Below are positions 53,688 through 62,743 of a DNA stretch of 64,000 bases, in pieces. Source of the DNA: Pontibacter sp. Tf4 (lineage in GTDB: Bacteria; Bacteroidota; Bacteroidia; Cytophagales; Hymenobacteraceae). The number at the start of each line of letters is the position of its first letter. The first letter of the stretch is position 1. Made by a program: the position numbers and the translations under genes. The stretch is from positions 1 through 64,000 of the forward strand of contig NZ_JACKZC010000011.1 of NCBI RefSeq assembly GCF_014212495.1, read 5' to 3'. The notes under the pieces were generated by a model. That model had not been told where the DNA came from and ran no database searches. It saw only the letters and a list, made by a program, of their open reading frames with translations.

Positions 53688-53693
53688 TCCCTG

Positions 53694-54206
53694 ATGGAGA
53701 ATCTGTTCTATTTTCTGGCTTCGCTTACGTTGCTTTGCGCCCTGATGGTAGTGATATCTAAAAACCCGGTGCACAGTATTATTTTCCTGGTTATTACGTT
53801 CTTCACCATTTCCGGACACTACATCCTGCTAAATGCACAGTTCCTGGCTGCGGTTAACATCATCGTTTATGCCGGAGCCATCATGGTACTGTTCCTGTTT
53901 GTGATCATGTTCCTGAACATGGGCAAAAATGAGCGCGATCTGAAAACATCGGCTCTGACCAAAATTACCGGAACGATTGCAGGTGGGTTACTATTCGTGG
54001 TGATGATTGCGGCGCTGAAAGATGCCCATGTAGGTACCTATGATGCCGAGAACTTTAACTCACAGATAGGCATGGTAGAGAACCTGGGTAAAGTGTTGTA
54101 CACCAAATACCTGCTGCCTTTCGAGTTAGCATCGGTGCTGTTCTTAGTTGCCATGGTGGGTGCTGTAATGTTAGGTAAAAAAGAGACCGGAGAAAGACAC
54201 TTCTAA
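53694..54206 (+). CDS. nuoJ: NADH-quinone oxidoreductase subunit J
   Basis: A 170-residue inner-membrane subunit with five hydrophobic helices, including the VNIIVYAGAIMVLFLFVIMFLNM helix that has a conserved pi-bulge in the family. It is the last gene of the first nuo block: a strong terminator follows and then a 2.6 kb insert before nuoK. Confidence 0.94.
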   Translation: MENLFYFLASLTLLCALMVVISKNPVHSIIFLVITFFTISGHYILLNAQFLAAVNIIVYAGAIMVLFLFVIMFLNMGKNERDLKTSALTKITGTIAGGLLFVVMIAALKDAHVGTYDAENFNSQIGMVENLGKVLYTKYLLPFELASVLFLVAMVGAVMLGKKETGERHF

Positions 54207-54227
54207 TTCGGATTACTTATAAAGTAT

Positions 54228-54265
54228 AAAGGGGCTGCAATTCTATAGTTGCAGCCCTTTTTTTG
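54228..54265 (+). terminator. Intrinsic terminator after nuoJ
   Basis: Stem GGGCTGCAA/TTGCAGCCC followed by seven T. The 8-base loop is TTCTATAG, so a CTATAG core forms the loop. It would end the first nuo transcript at nuoJ. Confidence 0.87.
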
Positions 54266-55018
54266 TCTGAATCAGGATTTACAGGATTTTAGGATTTTCA
54301 GGATGAGGGTTGTGGCTATAGTTGATAGCTATAGTTTTATAGTCAACAAACACACCCCTACCCCTCTCAAGAGGGGAATTATGGCTATGGTTATAGTTTG
54401 AATCTTATAGTTTTATAGTTTCCGTTTGTCATCCCCTGCCCCTTCAAAGGGGGACTTTCTGGCAATGCTATAGTTTGAGCTATAGTTCTATAGTTGCTGC
54501 TTTAACACACCTGTAGTCCCCTCAAGGGGACAATCTCTGCTATTGCTATAGTTGAAGCTATAGTTCTATAGTTACAAACCGAGAGAAGAGAGGCGCAGCC
54601 TACCCTTCGGAATTACAACCACGAGAAAAACCGATCTGTTTTAGCTAAGAACAAGTGCAGCAACTATAGTTGAAGCATCAGCTATCGAACTGATATCAGT
54701 CTTTGGGTTGAGCGCCTTGTAGATTTCCGGTGCCGCAAGGCATTGCGAGGCACGAGCAAAGGAAATGTACACCGCGCGATGCCCGAAGACGGGGCCTCCC
54801 GGCCTTAGAGGGAGCCAAGCAAACTATAAGACTGTAGGCTTTTAAAGCTCCCAGGATGAAGAGTAGCTATAAAACTACGGCTTGTCTCCAGTGGCAGGCA
54901 AACTAAACTATAACATGATAGTCCTTGAGCCTCAACTATAGTTTGAGATAGATTTCTCACGTTGTTCGAAATGACAAGAAATGGGCACATAAGATGTCTC
55001 AAGAATGCCCGACATGAC
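54266..55018 (+). repeat. Composite non-coding repeat, family A, copy 4 (forward orientation)
   Basis: About 750 bases, the longest copy. After the AATCAGGATTTACAGG module come three CCCCT-type palindromes in a row, each followed by a CTATAG cluster, among them the TTTAACACACCTGTAGTCCC unit (near 54502-54521). The core at 54696-54816 is subtype 2, as in copy 2, with ATTTCC/GGAAAT and the inner hairpin closed by a GCAA loop. The GAGATAGATTTCTC and TCGACATGAC-type boxes end the element. It lies between nuoJ and a convergent minus-strand gene. Confidence 0.82.
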
Positions 55019-55069
55019 TAATAGTGAAACTATAGGATCTATAAAATCCCTAAACAAAACGACAGCAGC

Positions 55070-56140
55070 CTACTTAACTATAAACTCTACTTCCAATAAT
55101 TCCGAATGTCCCTGATCATCATCTGAAATGGCGATAACTTTATAGTTACCTGCATTCTTCCCCTTCTCCACAACCAGTGATTCTATTTTACCGGTATAGG
55201 TTTTTCCTTTGTTGTCGGTAACTATGGCTGCGGTGGCAACGATGGGTTTAGTGGGAGAGGTAGCTTCGGAGAGAGCTGCCAAGGGAATAAAGCCGATGTA
55301 GCTGCCGATCACTTCGCCGTCGAGGATAGCGTTGGGGGCGCTTTCGATAGATGCTGAAAAGAACAGTTTGTCATCCAGAACATAAGCTCCTGAAAAGCCG
55401 GCCTGGTGTTGCTGTAAAGAGGGGAGTTGAAAAAAGTGTCTTCCCGGTTCAGGTAAGGCTTTGTTCTCGAACAGAAAAGCAACAAAATCATTCAGATCGA
55501 ATGTCAATACCAGGTTAGGAGCGGCCTTTAAAGCGCGTTGCAGCAAATACACTTTCTCTTCGGAAATAGCAAGACCTTCTACATTCAGCAGTTCTTCGCC
55601 AACTATAGTTGTGTCCTGCTGCAGGGTATCGAACAAGGCTTTTAAGCTCACCTCTTTAACTATTGGATTGGCAGCAGACAGTGGCAGTTCCACGAGAAAC
55701 GCTTTGTTGCGCACTTCCGACGAGCCGGAGCCCAATGTAAGCAGGTAACTTTTGCCTTTATAAGCTATAGTTGCCAGGCTCTCGAGGTCAGGTTTTTCAG
55801 GTTTGGGAATACGACCATTTACGAAACCGGCAGTATCAAAAAGCGGATATTGCGCTTTAGGCGCATAGTTCTTATCAAACAGATACAGAAAAGGAGAGTC
55901 ATCGCCGATGATGTAATAGCCGTCCGGCGCCTCCTCAATGCCAGAGCCCGACGGGATATTATGGTAAAAATGGGTTGCAGTTATAGTTGCGGATAACTTT
56001 GTACTTTCCTCTTCAGTAGCATCAATGTTTTTCTTTTTATCCTTCATATCACACCCCTGCATTAGTATTTGACAGGCAACTAAGCTTAACAAAACAACAA
56101 TTGCATTACATTTAAAGGCTAACCTGTTTTTTAAGAGCAT
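55070..56140 (-). CDS. Putative lipoprotein, propeller-like, unknown function
   Basis: A 356-residue exported protein. The signal region MLLKNRLAFKCNAIVVLLSL has two possible lipidation sites (LVAC at about 23 and LMQGC at about 30). The mature part has repeated beta-strand blocks such as GSGIEEAPDGYYIIGDDSPF, SLATIAYKGKSYLLTLGS, NVEGLAISEEKVYLLQRA and SLVVEKGKNAGNYKVIAI, like the blades of a six- or seven-bladed propeller. I do not recognise the family with certainty. It lies inside the nuo cluster on the opposite strand, so it is probably an insert. Confidence 0.78.
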   Translation of the reverse strand: MLLKNRLAFKCNAIVVLLSLVACQILMQGCDMKDKKKNIDATEEESTKLSATITATHFYHNIPSGSGIEEAPDGYYIIGDDSPFLYLFDKNYAPKAQYPLFDTAGFVNGRIPKPEKPDLESLATIAYKGKSYLLTLGSGSSEVRNKAFLVELPLSAANPIVKEVSLKALFDTLQQDTTIVGEELLNVEGLAISEEKVYLLQRALKAAPNLVLTFDLNDFVAFLFENKALPEPGRHFFQLPSLQQHQAGFSGAYVLDDKLFFSASIESAPNAILDGEVIGSYIGFIPLAALSEATSPTKPIVATAAIVTDNKGKTYTGKIESLVVEKGKNAGNYKVIAISDDDQGHSELLEVEFIVK

Positions 56141-56195
56141 CGAATGAGTTAGTTAAAGAACCACTACTTATACTTGTAAATTGCACAATTGTTAG

Positions 56196-56594
56196 TTAAA
56201 ATGTTGTGAACTCTTCGCAACCAAAGGCAACCATAAATGCCTTCGCGTTTCCTTCTCGATATACTTCCACTTTCGTAGATTCTAACTCTTTATAGATTGA
56301 GTCGCCAACTGTTGCATAGTTGTACAAGCTGCTTGAGTCTCCATCTAAATATAATTTATACTCTGATCCATTTAGATGATGCACTAATAGCACTTCCGCA
56401 GCGTGATTGGGCTTATCTATATATTTTTGCTTCACTACCCCATTTAAATGCGCATCTTTCAATTCCTGCTCTTTGTCACACAAGCTACTCTTAACCATGT
56501 AAGGAAAGAAATAACGAACAAGAATCATGAATACTAATGAAAGTATACCAACTATAACATAGAACTTCAGGTTACTGTTATGCTCTTTTTTCAT
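56196..56594 (-). CDS. Small membrane-anchored protein of unknown function
   Basis: A 132-residue protein with a single N-terminal hydrophobic helix (FYVIVGILSLVFMILVRYFF) and a small soluble domain after it (VEVYREGNAKAFMVAFGCEE near the end). The ATG at 56594 is preferred to the one at 56639, whose extra 15 residues are basic and unremarkable. It is AT-rich compared with the nuo genes, which supports acquisition with its neighbour. Function unknown. Confidence 0.68.
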   Translation of the reverse strand: MKKEHNSNLKFYVIVGILSLVFMILVRYFFPYMVKSSLCDKEQELKDAHLNGVVKQKYIDKPNHAAEVLLVHHLNGSEYKLYLDGDSSSLYNYATVGDSIYKELESTKVEVYREGNAKAFMVAFGCEEFTTF

Positions 56595-56742
56595 ATTAAT
56601 TGATCGCCGCTTAAATGCATTACTCAACTTAAAAAACAAACTCCCTCAAAATATAGATTTAATCCTGAAAATTGAACAAAACCCTTAAATCCTTTATCCA
56701 AAGAAGTATAGAAATATGTTATGGATATTTAAGAAAAGGGGA

Positions 56743-56750
56743 TAACTTTG
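56743..56750 (+). promoter_or_regulatory. Candidate -7 element of the nuoK-N block
   Basis: TAACTTTG fits TAnnTTTG and lies 58 bases before the nuoK start. The -33 position has no clear TTTG. Together with the terminator after nuoJ, it suggests that nuoK to nuoN form a separate transcript. Confidence 0.5.
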
Positions 56751-56808
56751 CGGCACGAAATATTGGATTATACTTTAACAGTAGGACTACGTTCGGACTA
56801 CACAGACA

Positions 56809-57138
56809 ATGAACCAGATACCTGAAATTATCAGAACCATTCCGCTGGAATATTACCTGTTCTTCAGCACCGCTCTTTTCGTGATCGGTATAGTTGGTGT
56901 ACTTATCAGACGCAATGCCATCATTATTTTTATGTGCGTGGAGCTGATGCTGAATGCTGTAAACATTTTACTTACGGCCCTGTCAGCATATCGTTCCGAT
57001 CCCAACGGGCAGGTTTTTGTGTTCTTTATCATGGCTGTGGCTGCTGCCGAAGTGTGCGTTGGTCTGGCCATTATTGTAATGATCTACCGCAACGTACGCT
57101 CTACGGATGTGCAATTGCTTAACCGCCTGAAGTGGTAA
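56809..57138 (+). CDS. nuoK: NADH-quinone oxidoreductase subunit K
   Basis: A 109-residue membrane subunit with three helices. The family Glu residues lie in the FMCVELMLNAVNILL helix and the VAAAEVCVGLAIIVMIYR helix and form part of the proton path. First gene of the second nuo block. Confidence 0.95.
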   Translation: MNQIPEIIRTIPLEYYLFFSTALFVIGIVGVLIRRNAIIIFMCVELMLNAVNILLTALSAYRSDPNGQVFVFFIMAVAAAEVCVGLAIIVMIYRNVRSTDVQLLNRLKW

Positions 57139-57181
57139 GCCCGAAATCGAATCTACAATAGCTTAACTTAATAAAAATTAG

Positions 57182-59146
57182 ATGCAAGAGATTGTAATGC
57201 CCTTCAATAACCAGGCGATGGCACTGCTCTGTTTGCTCATTCCGCTGCTGCCTCTGATCGGCTTTATCGTGAACGGGCTTGGCAACAGGAAGCTCGCAAA
57301 GGGTATGGTAAGTCTGATAGGCTGCAGCACCGTGCTGGCGTCCTTCCTTATCTCGGTATACCTTTTCGTGGATTTCACAGCTAATGGCAGCCGCGCTTAC
57401 ACCGTAGATTTCTATAACTGGATCTCGGTTGGCGATATGCAGATCGGTTTCTCGTTTTTGATAGACCAGCTGACCCTGCTGATGATGCTGATGGTGACCG
57501 GTATCGGTTTCCTGATTCACCTGTACTCGGCCGGCTACATGAGCCACGACGAGAACTTCGGTAAGTTCTTCGCTTTCATTAACCTGTTCATGTTCTCGAT
57601 GTTACTGCTTGTAATGGGCTCTAACTACGTGATGATGTTTGTGGGCTGGGAAGGTGTAGGTCTTTGCTCGTACCTGCTGATCGGTTTCTGGAACAAGAAC
57701 ACTAACTATAACAATGCTGCCAAGAAAGCCTTCGTAATGAACCGTATTGGTGACCTTGGCTTCCTGCTGGCTATTTTCCTGATCTTTATCACGTTCGGTT
57801 CGGTTAGCTACCCGCAGGTTTTCGCGGAGGCTGCCCGTTACACTGGCGGTATCGATTCTACGGTAATGATCACGATTACCCTGCTGCTGTTTGTTGGTGC
57901 AATGGGTAAGAGTGCGCAGGTACCGTTGTTTACCTGGTTACCGGATGCCATGGCGGGTCCTACACCGGTTTCGGCCCTGATACACGCGGCAACCATGGTT
58001 ACAGCTGGTATCTACATGGTAATTCGCTCGAATGTGTTATATGTGCTGGCTCCATCAACTATGGAAGTGATCGCTATAGTTGGTATAGTTACGGCCCTGC
58101 TGGCGGCAACTATAGGCCTGGCGCAAAACGATATTAAAAAGGTACTGGCTTACTCTACTGTTTCGCAGCTTGGTTACATGTTCCTGGCACTGGGCGTAAT
58201 GGCCTTCGATTCGTCTATCTTCCACGTACTGACGCATGCATTCTTCAAAGCGCTTCTGTTCTTAGGTGCGGGTTCAGTTATCCATGCCATGAGCAATGAG
58301 CAGGATATCCGTTTCATGGGTGGTCTGCGCAAGTATCTGCCAATTACGTTCCTGACATTCCTGATCGGTACGCTGGCCATTGCCGGTATTCCGCCGTTTG
58401 CTGGTTTCTTCTCTAAAGACGAGTTGCTGGCGCATGTTTGGGAGCATAGCAAAGTACTTTGGGGCTTAGGTGTGCTGGTGTCGTTCATGACATCATTCTA
58501 CATGTTCCGCTTAGTGTTCCTGACCTTCTTTGGTACCTTCCGAGGCACTGAAGCCCAGAAATCTCACCTGCACGAGTCTCCTATGTCGATGACGCTGCCA
58601 CTTATTGTGCTGGCTATCCTGTCAACGATCGGTGGTTTCCTGGGTATTCCGGCTGTGTTTGGCGAGAACATGCACGTGCTGCAAAATTACCTGGCGCCAA
58701 TTTATGGTTACGCACAGGTTGCTAACGCAGCAGCAGTTGCTCCACTTCACATCGATCATGCTACAGAATGGATGCTGATGGGTATTTCGGTAGCGGTGGC
58801 TATAGTTGCGGCGGGCCTTGCTTATACCATGTATGTGAGCAAAAAGCAGGTTCCGGCAGCAGAAGGCACCCAGCTTTCTCCAATCCACAACCTGATCTAC
58901 AACAAGTATTACATCGACGAATTATATAACGCGATCATCGTGCGCCCTATCATGTGGCTGTCATCTATCTTCCACAAAGTGTTTGATGTGGTTATAGTTG
59001 ATGGTATCGTGAATGGTGTTGGCAAGTTTGTGATGCAGAGCAGCCGTACCCTTCGCTTTGCGCAGAGCGGTGCTATCGGGTTCTACATTCTGCTGATGGT
59101 AGTAAGCATCGCGCTTATTCTGTTTTTAAATTTCTTTATCGGATAA
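57182..59146 (+). CDS. nuoL: NADH-quinone oxidoreductase subunit L
   Basis: A 654-residue antiporter-like subunit at the end of the membrane arm. Key features are MFVGWEGVGLCSYLLIGFW with the conserved Glu, the MGKSAQVPLFTWLPDAMAGP helix with Lys, and the HAATMVTAGIYM segment with His. The long C-terminal amphipathic helix region is present. The ATG at 57182 or 57197 could be the start. Confidence 0.96.
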   Translation: MQEIVMPFNNQAMALLCLLIPLLPLIGFIVNGLGNRKLAKGMVSLIGCSTVLASFLISVYLFVDFTANGSRAYTVDFYNWISVGDMQIGFSFLIDQLTLLMMLMVTGIGFLIHLYSAGYMSHDENFGKFFAFINLFMFSMLLLVMGSNYVMMFVGWEGVGLCSYLLIGFWNKNTNYNNAAKKAFVMNRIGDLGFLLAIFLIFITFGSVSYPQVFAEAARYTGGIDSTVMITITLLLFVGAMGKSAQVPLFTWLPDAMAGPTPVSALIHAATMVTAGIYMVIRSNVLYVLAPSTMEVIAIVGIVTALLAATIGLAQNDIKKVLAYSTVSQLGYMFLALGVMAFDSSIFHVLTHAFFKALLFLGAGSVIHAMSNEQDIRFMGGLRKYLPITFLTFLIGTLAIAGIPPFAGFFSKDELLAHVWEHSKVLWGLGVLVSFMTSFYMFRLVFLTFFGTFRGTEAQKSHLHESPMSMTLPLIVLAILSTIGGFLGIPAVFGENMHVLQNYLAPIYGYAQVANAAAVAPLHIDHATEWMLMGISVAVAIVAAGLAYTMYVSKKQVPAAEGTQLSPIHNLIYNKYYIDELYNAIIVRPIMWLSSIFHKVFDVVIVDGIVNGVGKFVMQSSRTLRFAQSGAIGFYILLMVVSIALILFLNFFIG

Positions 59147-59158
59147 GGTTCTTAGAAG

Positions 59159-60622
59159 ATGATAACAGCTCTTTTACTTTTCTGGCCTGCCTTAGCTGCA
59201 CTATTGGTGTTGCTTATAAAAGGACAAGGTGCCAAGAAAGTGGCTTTTGTGGCAGCACTCATTGAGTTTGCCATAGCTATAGTTGCAACTACAGGTTTTG
59301 ATGCGGCTGACGGCCGTATGCAGTACGAACTGAACCTGCCATGGGTAGCGAATGCCGGTATCGGTTTCCATATCGGTATGGACGGTATCAGCTTACTGAT
59401 GATGTTGCTGACGACTTTCCTGGTTCCCCTGATCATCCTTTCGGCCTTTAAGCACGACTATAAGAACCCGAACGCTTTTTACGCACTTATCCTGTTCATG
59501 CAGACCGGCCTTATCGGTGTGTTTGTGGCCCTGGATGCGTTCCTATTCTACTTCTTCTGGGAAGTGGCGCTTATTCCGATCTACTTTATTGCGGCCATCT
59601 GGGGTGGTACAAACCGCATTAAGGTTACGCTCAAGTTCTTTGTGTATACGGTGTTTGGTTCGCTTTTCATGCTGGCCGCCTTTGTATACCTGTACTTCCA
59701 GACGGGCGCAACTGATGCAGCAGCACACTCTTCTGATGTGCAGGCGTTTTACCAACTGGCCTTAAGTGCTGAGACGCAGAGCTGGATCTTCTGGTTCCTG
59801 TTCATTGCCTTCGCTATTAAAATGCCGGTGTTCCCGTTCCATACCTGGCAGCCGGATACCTATACTGAGTCGCCTACACAGGCTACCATGTTACTTTCCG
59901 GTATCATGCTGAAAATGGGTATTTACGGGGTGCTGCGCTGGTTATTACCGGTTGTGCCAATGGGCGTTAGCCAGTGGGATGAACTGGTGCTTATCCTTTC
60001 TATCATCGGTATCGTTTACGGCTCTGTTATCGCCATCCGCCAGCACGACCTGAAACGCCTGATCGCTTATTCGTCTATCGCACACGTTGGCCTTATTGCA
60101 GCCGGTATCTTCACCCTGAACGAGCAAGGCCTGCAAGGTGGCGTTATCCAGATGCTGAGCCACGGTATCAACGTGACCGGTCTGTTCTTCATCATCGACA
60201 TTATTTACAGAAGAACCAATACAAGAGAAATCTCCAGTCTGGGCGGTATCACGCAGAATGCGAAAGCACTTTCGATCTTCTTTATGATCCTGTTGCTGGG
60301 TGCTGTAGCGCTGCCGCTGACAAACGGTTTCGTGGGTGAATTCCTGCTGCTGTTGGGTGTGTATAATTACAATGCATGGTTTGGTGCTATAGCTGGCTTA
60401 ACCATTATACTAAGTGCGGTTTATATGCTGCGCATGTTCCAGGGTGTGATGTTCGGTACCAAGTCGGAGCATACAGATGCGTTCACGGACCTGACATTCA
60501 ATGAAAAAGCGGTGCTTATTCCGCTGGTGATCATGGTATTCTGGATCGGTTTGTTCCCCAACACGTTCCTGAGCATTTCGGAGCCGGCTGTAGGTAACCT
60601 GCTGAACATCATTAACCGCTAA
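59159..60622 (+). CDS. nuoM: NADH-quinone oxidoreductase subunit M
   Basis: A 487-residue antiporter-like subunit. It shows FFWEVALIPIYF with the proton-path Glu, FAIKMPVFPFHTWQPDTYTE with Lys, and the late LPLTNGFVGEFLLL segment. It starts 12 bases after the nuoL stop codon. Confidence 0.96.
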   Translation: MITALLLFWPALAALLVLLIKGQGAKKVAFVAALIEFAIAIVATTGFDAADGRMQYELNLPWVANAGIGFHIGMDGISLLMMLLTTFLVPLIILSAFKHDYKNPNAFYALILFMQTGLIGVFVALDAFLFYFFWEVALIPIYFIAAIWGGTNRIKVTLKFFVYTVFGSLFMLAAFVYLYFQTGATDAAAHSSDVQAFYQLALSAETQSWIFWFLFIAFAIKMPVFPFHTWQPDTYTESPTQATMLLSGIMLKMGIYGVLRWLLPVVPMGVSQWDELVLILSIIGIVYGSVIAIRQHDLKRLIAYSSIAHVGLIAAGIFTLNEQGLQGGVIQMLSHGINVTGLFFIIDIIYRRTNTREISSLGGITQNAKALSIFFMILLLGAVALPLTNGFVGEFLLLLGVYNYNAWFGAIAGLTIILSAVYMLRMFQGVMFGTKSEHTDAFTDLTFNEKAVLIPLVIMVFWIGLFPNTFLSISEPAVGNLLNIINR

Positions 60623-60642
60623 TTAACAGGAAATACGACGAC

Positions 60643-62028
60643 ATGACCTCGATCATACTTCTTTCAGTTTTTGGCATCGTTAACCTTTTTGTAGGTTTCC
60701 TGAAGTCTAAGAAAATACTTTTGCCGCTGGCCCTGCTGTTTTTGATAGTAGTGTTCGGCGTGAACATGCTTGGCTGGAACAATACCCAGACCTACTTTAA
60801 CAACATGCTCACCATCGACAACTATGCGGTAGCTTTCACGGGCATTATGGTGCTGACGACACTGCTTATCCTTCCGTTCTCGCAAAGTTATATTGACGCC
60901 GAAGATGAGAACCTGGCGGAGTATTACTCGCTGTTGTTGTTCTCGCTGGTAGGTGCTATTATGATGGTGGCCTATGAGAACCTGATCATGCTGTTCATCG
61001 GTATCGAGATTCTTTCCATTGCCATGTATGTGCTGGCAGGTAGCAACAAACGCAGCCTGCGCTCCAACGAAGCTGCCCTGAAGTACTTCCTGATGGGTTC
61101 GTTCTTTACAGGTGTGCTGCTGTTTGGTATCGTGCTGATTTACGGTGCGACTGGTACATTTGACATCACCGAGATTGGTGCTGCCAATGTAATGGTGGAC
61201 GGTACCACTAATACCATGTTTACGCTGGGACTGCTGATCCTGGTGATCGGTATTTCCTTTAAGATTGCTGCTGCTCCGTTCCACTTCTGGACGCCGGACG
61301 TGTACGAGGGGACGCCAACGTTCTTTACTACGTTCATGGCTACTGTGGTGAAGACTGCCGGTGTAGCCGCGTTCTATAAGCTGATGGATGCCTCTTTTGC
61401 AGGTGCCTTTGCTTCCTGGTTCCCGACCGTTATTGCTATCACCGTACTGACGCTGGTAGTTGGTAACATTGGTGCGGTAATTCAGCCAAGCGTAAAGCGT
61501 ATGCTGGCGTATTCATCTATATCACATGCCGGTTACCTGCTGATGACGCTGGTTGCCTTTAATGACCTGTCTGAGAATGCGATCTTCTTCTATTCCCTGT
61601 CTTATGCTGTTGCTTCGGTGATCTCGTTTGGTGTGCTGAAACTGGTAGAAGATGCGCGCGAAGGAAACCATTCTTTTGGAGCCTTCAACGGACTGGGTAA
61701 AACAAATCCGCTGCTGGCTCTGGTAATGACCATTTCGATGCTCTCGCTGGGAGGTATTCCGCTTACAGCTGGTTTCTTTGGTAAGCTGTTCGTGTTCTCC
61801 GCTGTAATAGAGACCGGTAACCTGATGTGGCTGGTCGTGTTAGCTGTTGTGCTGGCAGCCATTGGTATCTACTACTACATTAAAGTAGTTATTGCTATGT
61901 ACATGCAGCCAGCCGGCGAAAATACAAGGGTGCCTGTTAGTGGCTTCGCGACATTGGTGCTGATCATTTGTGCAGTGCTTACTATTCTGTTAGGTTTAGC
62001 GCCTGGCCTGGTAAGCAATGCCCTGTAA
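60643..62028 (+). CDS. nuoN: NADH-quinone oxidoreductase subunit N
   Basis: A 461-residue antiporter-like subunit, the third of the L/M/N set. Signatures are FIGIEILSIAMYVLAG with the Glu, FKIAAAPFHFWTPDVYEGTP with Lys and LSLGGIPLTAGFFGK. It is the last nuo gene, followed by an AACTATAG motif and an intrinsic terminator. Confidence 0.96.
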   Translation: MTSIILLSVFGIVNLFVGFLKSKKILLPLALLFLIVVFGVNMLGWNNTQTYFNNMLTIDNYAVAFTGIMVLTTLLILPFSQSYIDAEDENLAEYYSLLLFSLVGAIMMVAYENLIMLFIGIEILSIAMYVLAGSNKRSLRSNEAALKYFLMGSFFTGVLLFGIVLIYGATGTFDITEIGAANVMVDGTTNTMFTLGLLILVIGISFKIAAAPFHFWTPDVYEGTPTFFTTFMATVVKTAGVAAFYKLMDASFAGAFASWFPTVIAITVLTLVVGNIGAVIQPSVKRMLAYSSISHAGYLLMTLVAFNDLSENAIFFYSLSYAVASVISFGVLKLVEDAREGNHSFGAFNGLGKTNPLLALVMTISMLSLGGIPLTAGFFGKLFVFSAVIETGNLMWLVVLAVVLAAIGIYYYIKVVIAMYMQPAGENTRVPVSGFATLVLIICAVLTILLGLAPGLVSNAL

Positions 62029-62048
62029 CAGGAAACTATAGACTATAG

Positions 62049-62083
62049 AAAGGCTGCTCTGAAAAGGGCAGCCTTTTTTATTG
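62049..62083 (+). terminator. Intrinsic terminator after nuoN
   Basis: Stem AAAGGCTGC/GCAGCCTTT with a short loop and a following T-run. It lies 20 bases after the nuoN stop, with two CTATAG cores between. Confidence 0.87.
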
Positions 62084-62261
62084 TACTTCTCACATCCGGA
62101 TATATTAAATTGCACTGGCAGGTTACCGGAACTATAGTTGCTAATACGTTATAACTATAGTTTGTTAGCCTGAAATGCAGATCCGGCGAAACAAAAATTG
62201 CACTGTAATACGTATTAAGTGCTTGCTGTTTACAATTTGTAAAAGTTTAATTTGATCAACT

Positions 62262-62684
62262 ATGAAAAAGACAACCAAAACATACCTCGGAATAATGCTT
62301 GCCGGCGCACTTAGCTTTTCGGTAGCAGCTGAGGCTGCAAACTATACGCTGAACACACAAGGAAACAAACCACTGACAACAGCGCAGCAGGATAACAACG
62401 GAGTACCAGCCTTCGAGAAGGAGTTGTTAGGCCCGTATGCGGATATCAACAAAATTCCGGCTGCTGACCTGCGTGCCGCTTACATTACCTTGCTGGAGAG
62501 CGTAAGAAGCCGCAGCGACAACTGGACAAACGCCGAATGGAACAAGGCCCAGGCCGTAATGAAGAAGCTGGATGCCCGTAAAAAAGTAGTGGAAAAAGAC
62601 CTGGAGACTGACGATAAAGCCAAGATCAAGCTACTGCACGCCGAGCTTCGTGCCCTGGAAACCAAGAAAGACATTAAAGACTAA
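62262..62684 (+). CDS. Small secreted helical protein of unknown function
   Basis: A 140-residue protein with a Sec signal peptide (MKKTTKTYLGIMLAGALSFS, cleaved near AEAAN). The mature part is mainly alpha-helical with many charged residues (DNWTNAEWNKAQAVMKKLDA, VVEKDLETDDKAKIKLLHAE). I do not recognise the family. It probably resides in the periplasm. It is convergent with the HAD gene, sharing a bidirectional terminator. Confidence 0.75.
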   Translation: MKKTTKTYLGIMLAGALSFSVAAEAANYTLNTQGNKPLTTAQQDNNGVPAFEKELLGPYADINKIPAADLRAAYITLLESVRSRSDNWTNAEWNKAQAVMKKLDARKKVVEKDLETDDKAKIKLLHAELRALETKKDIKD

Positions 62685-62698
62685 CACAAGCAACTATA

Positions 62699-62743
62699 AA
62701 AAAGAGTGAGGCCGGTAAATGTAACCGGCCTCGCTCTTTTTTT
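62699..62743. terminator. Bidirectional terminator between the small secreted gene and the HAD gene
   Basis: Stem AAAAGAG-GAGGCCGGT paired with ACCGGCCTC-CTCTTTT (one mismatch), with T-runs on both strands. Confidence 0.87.
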
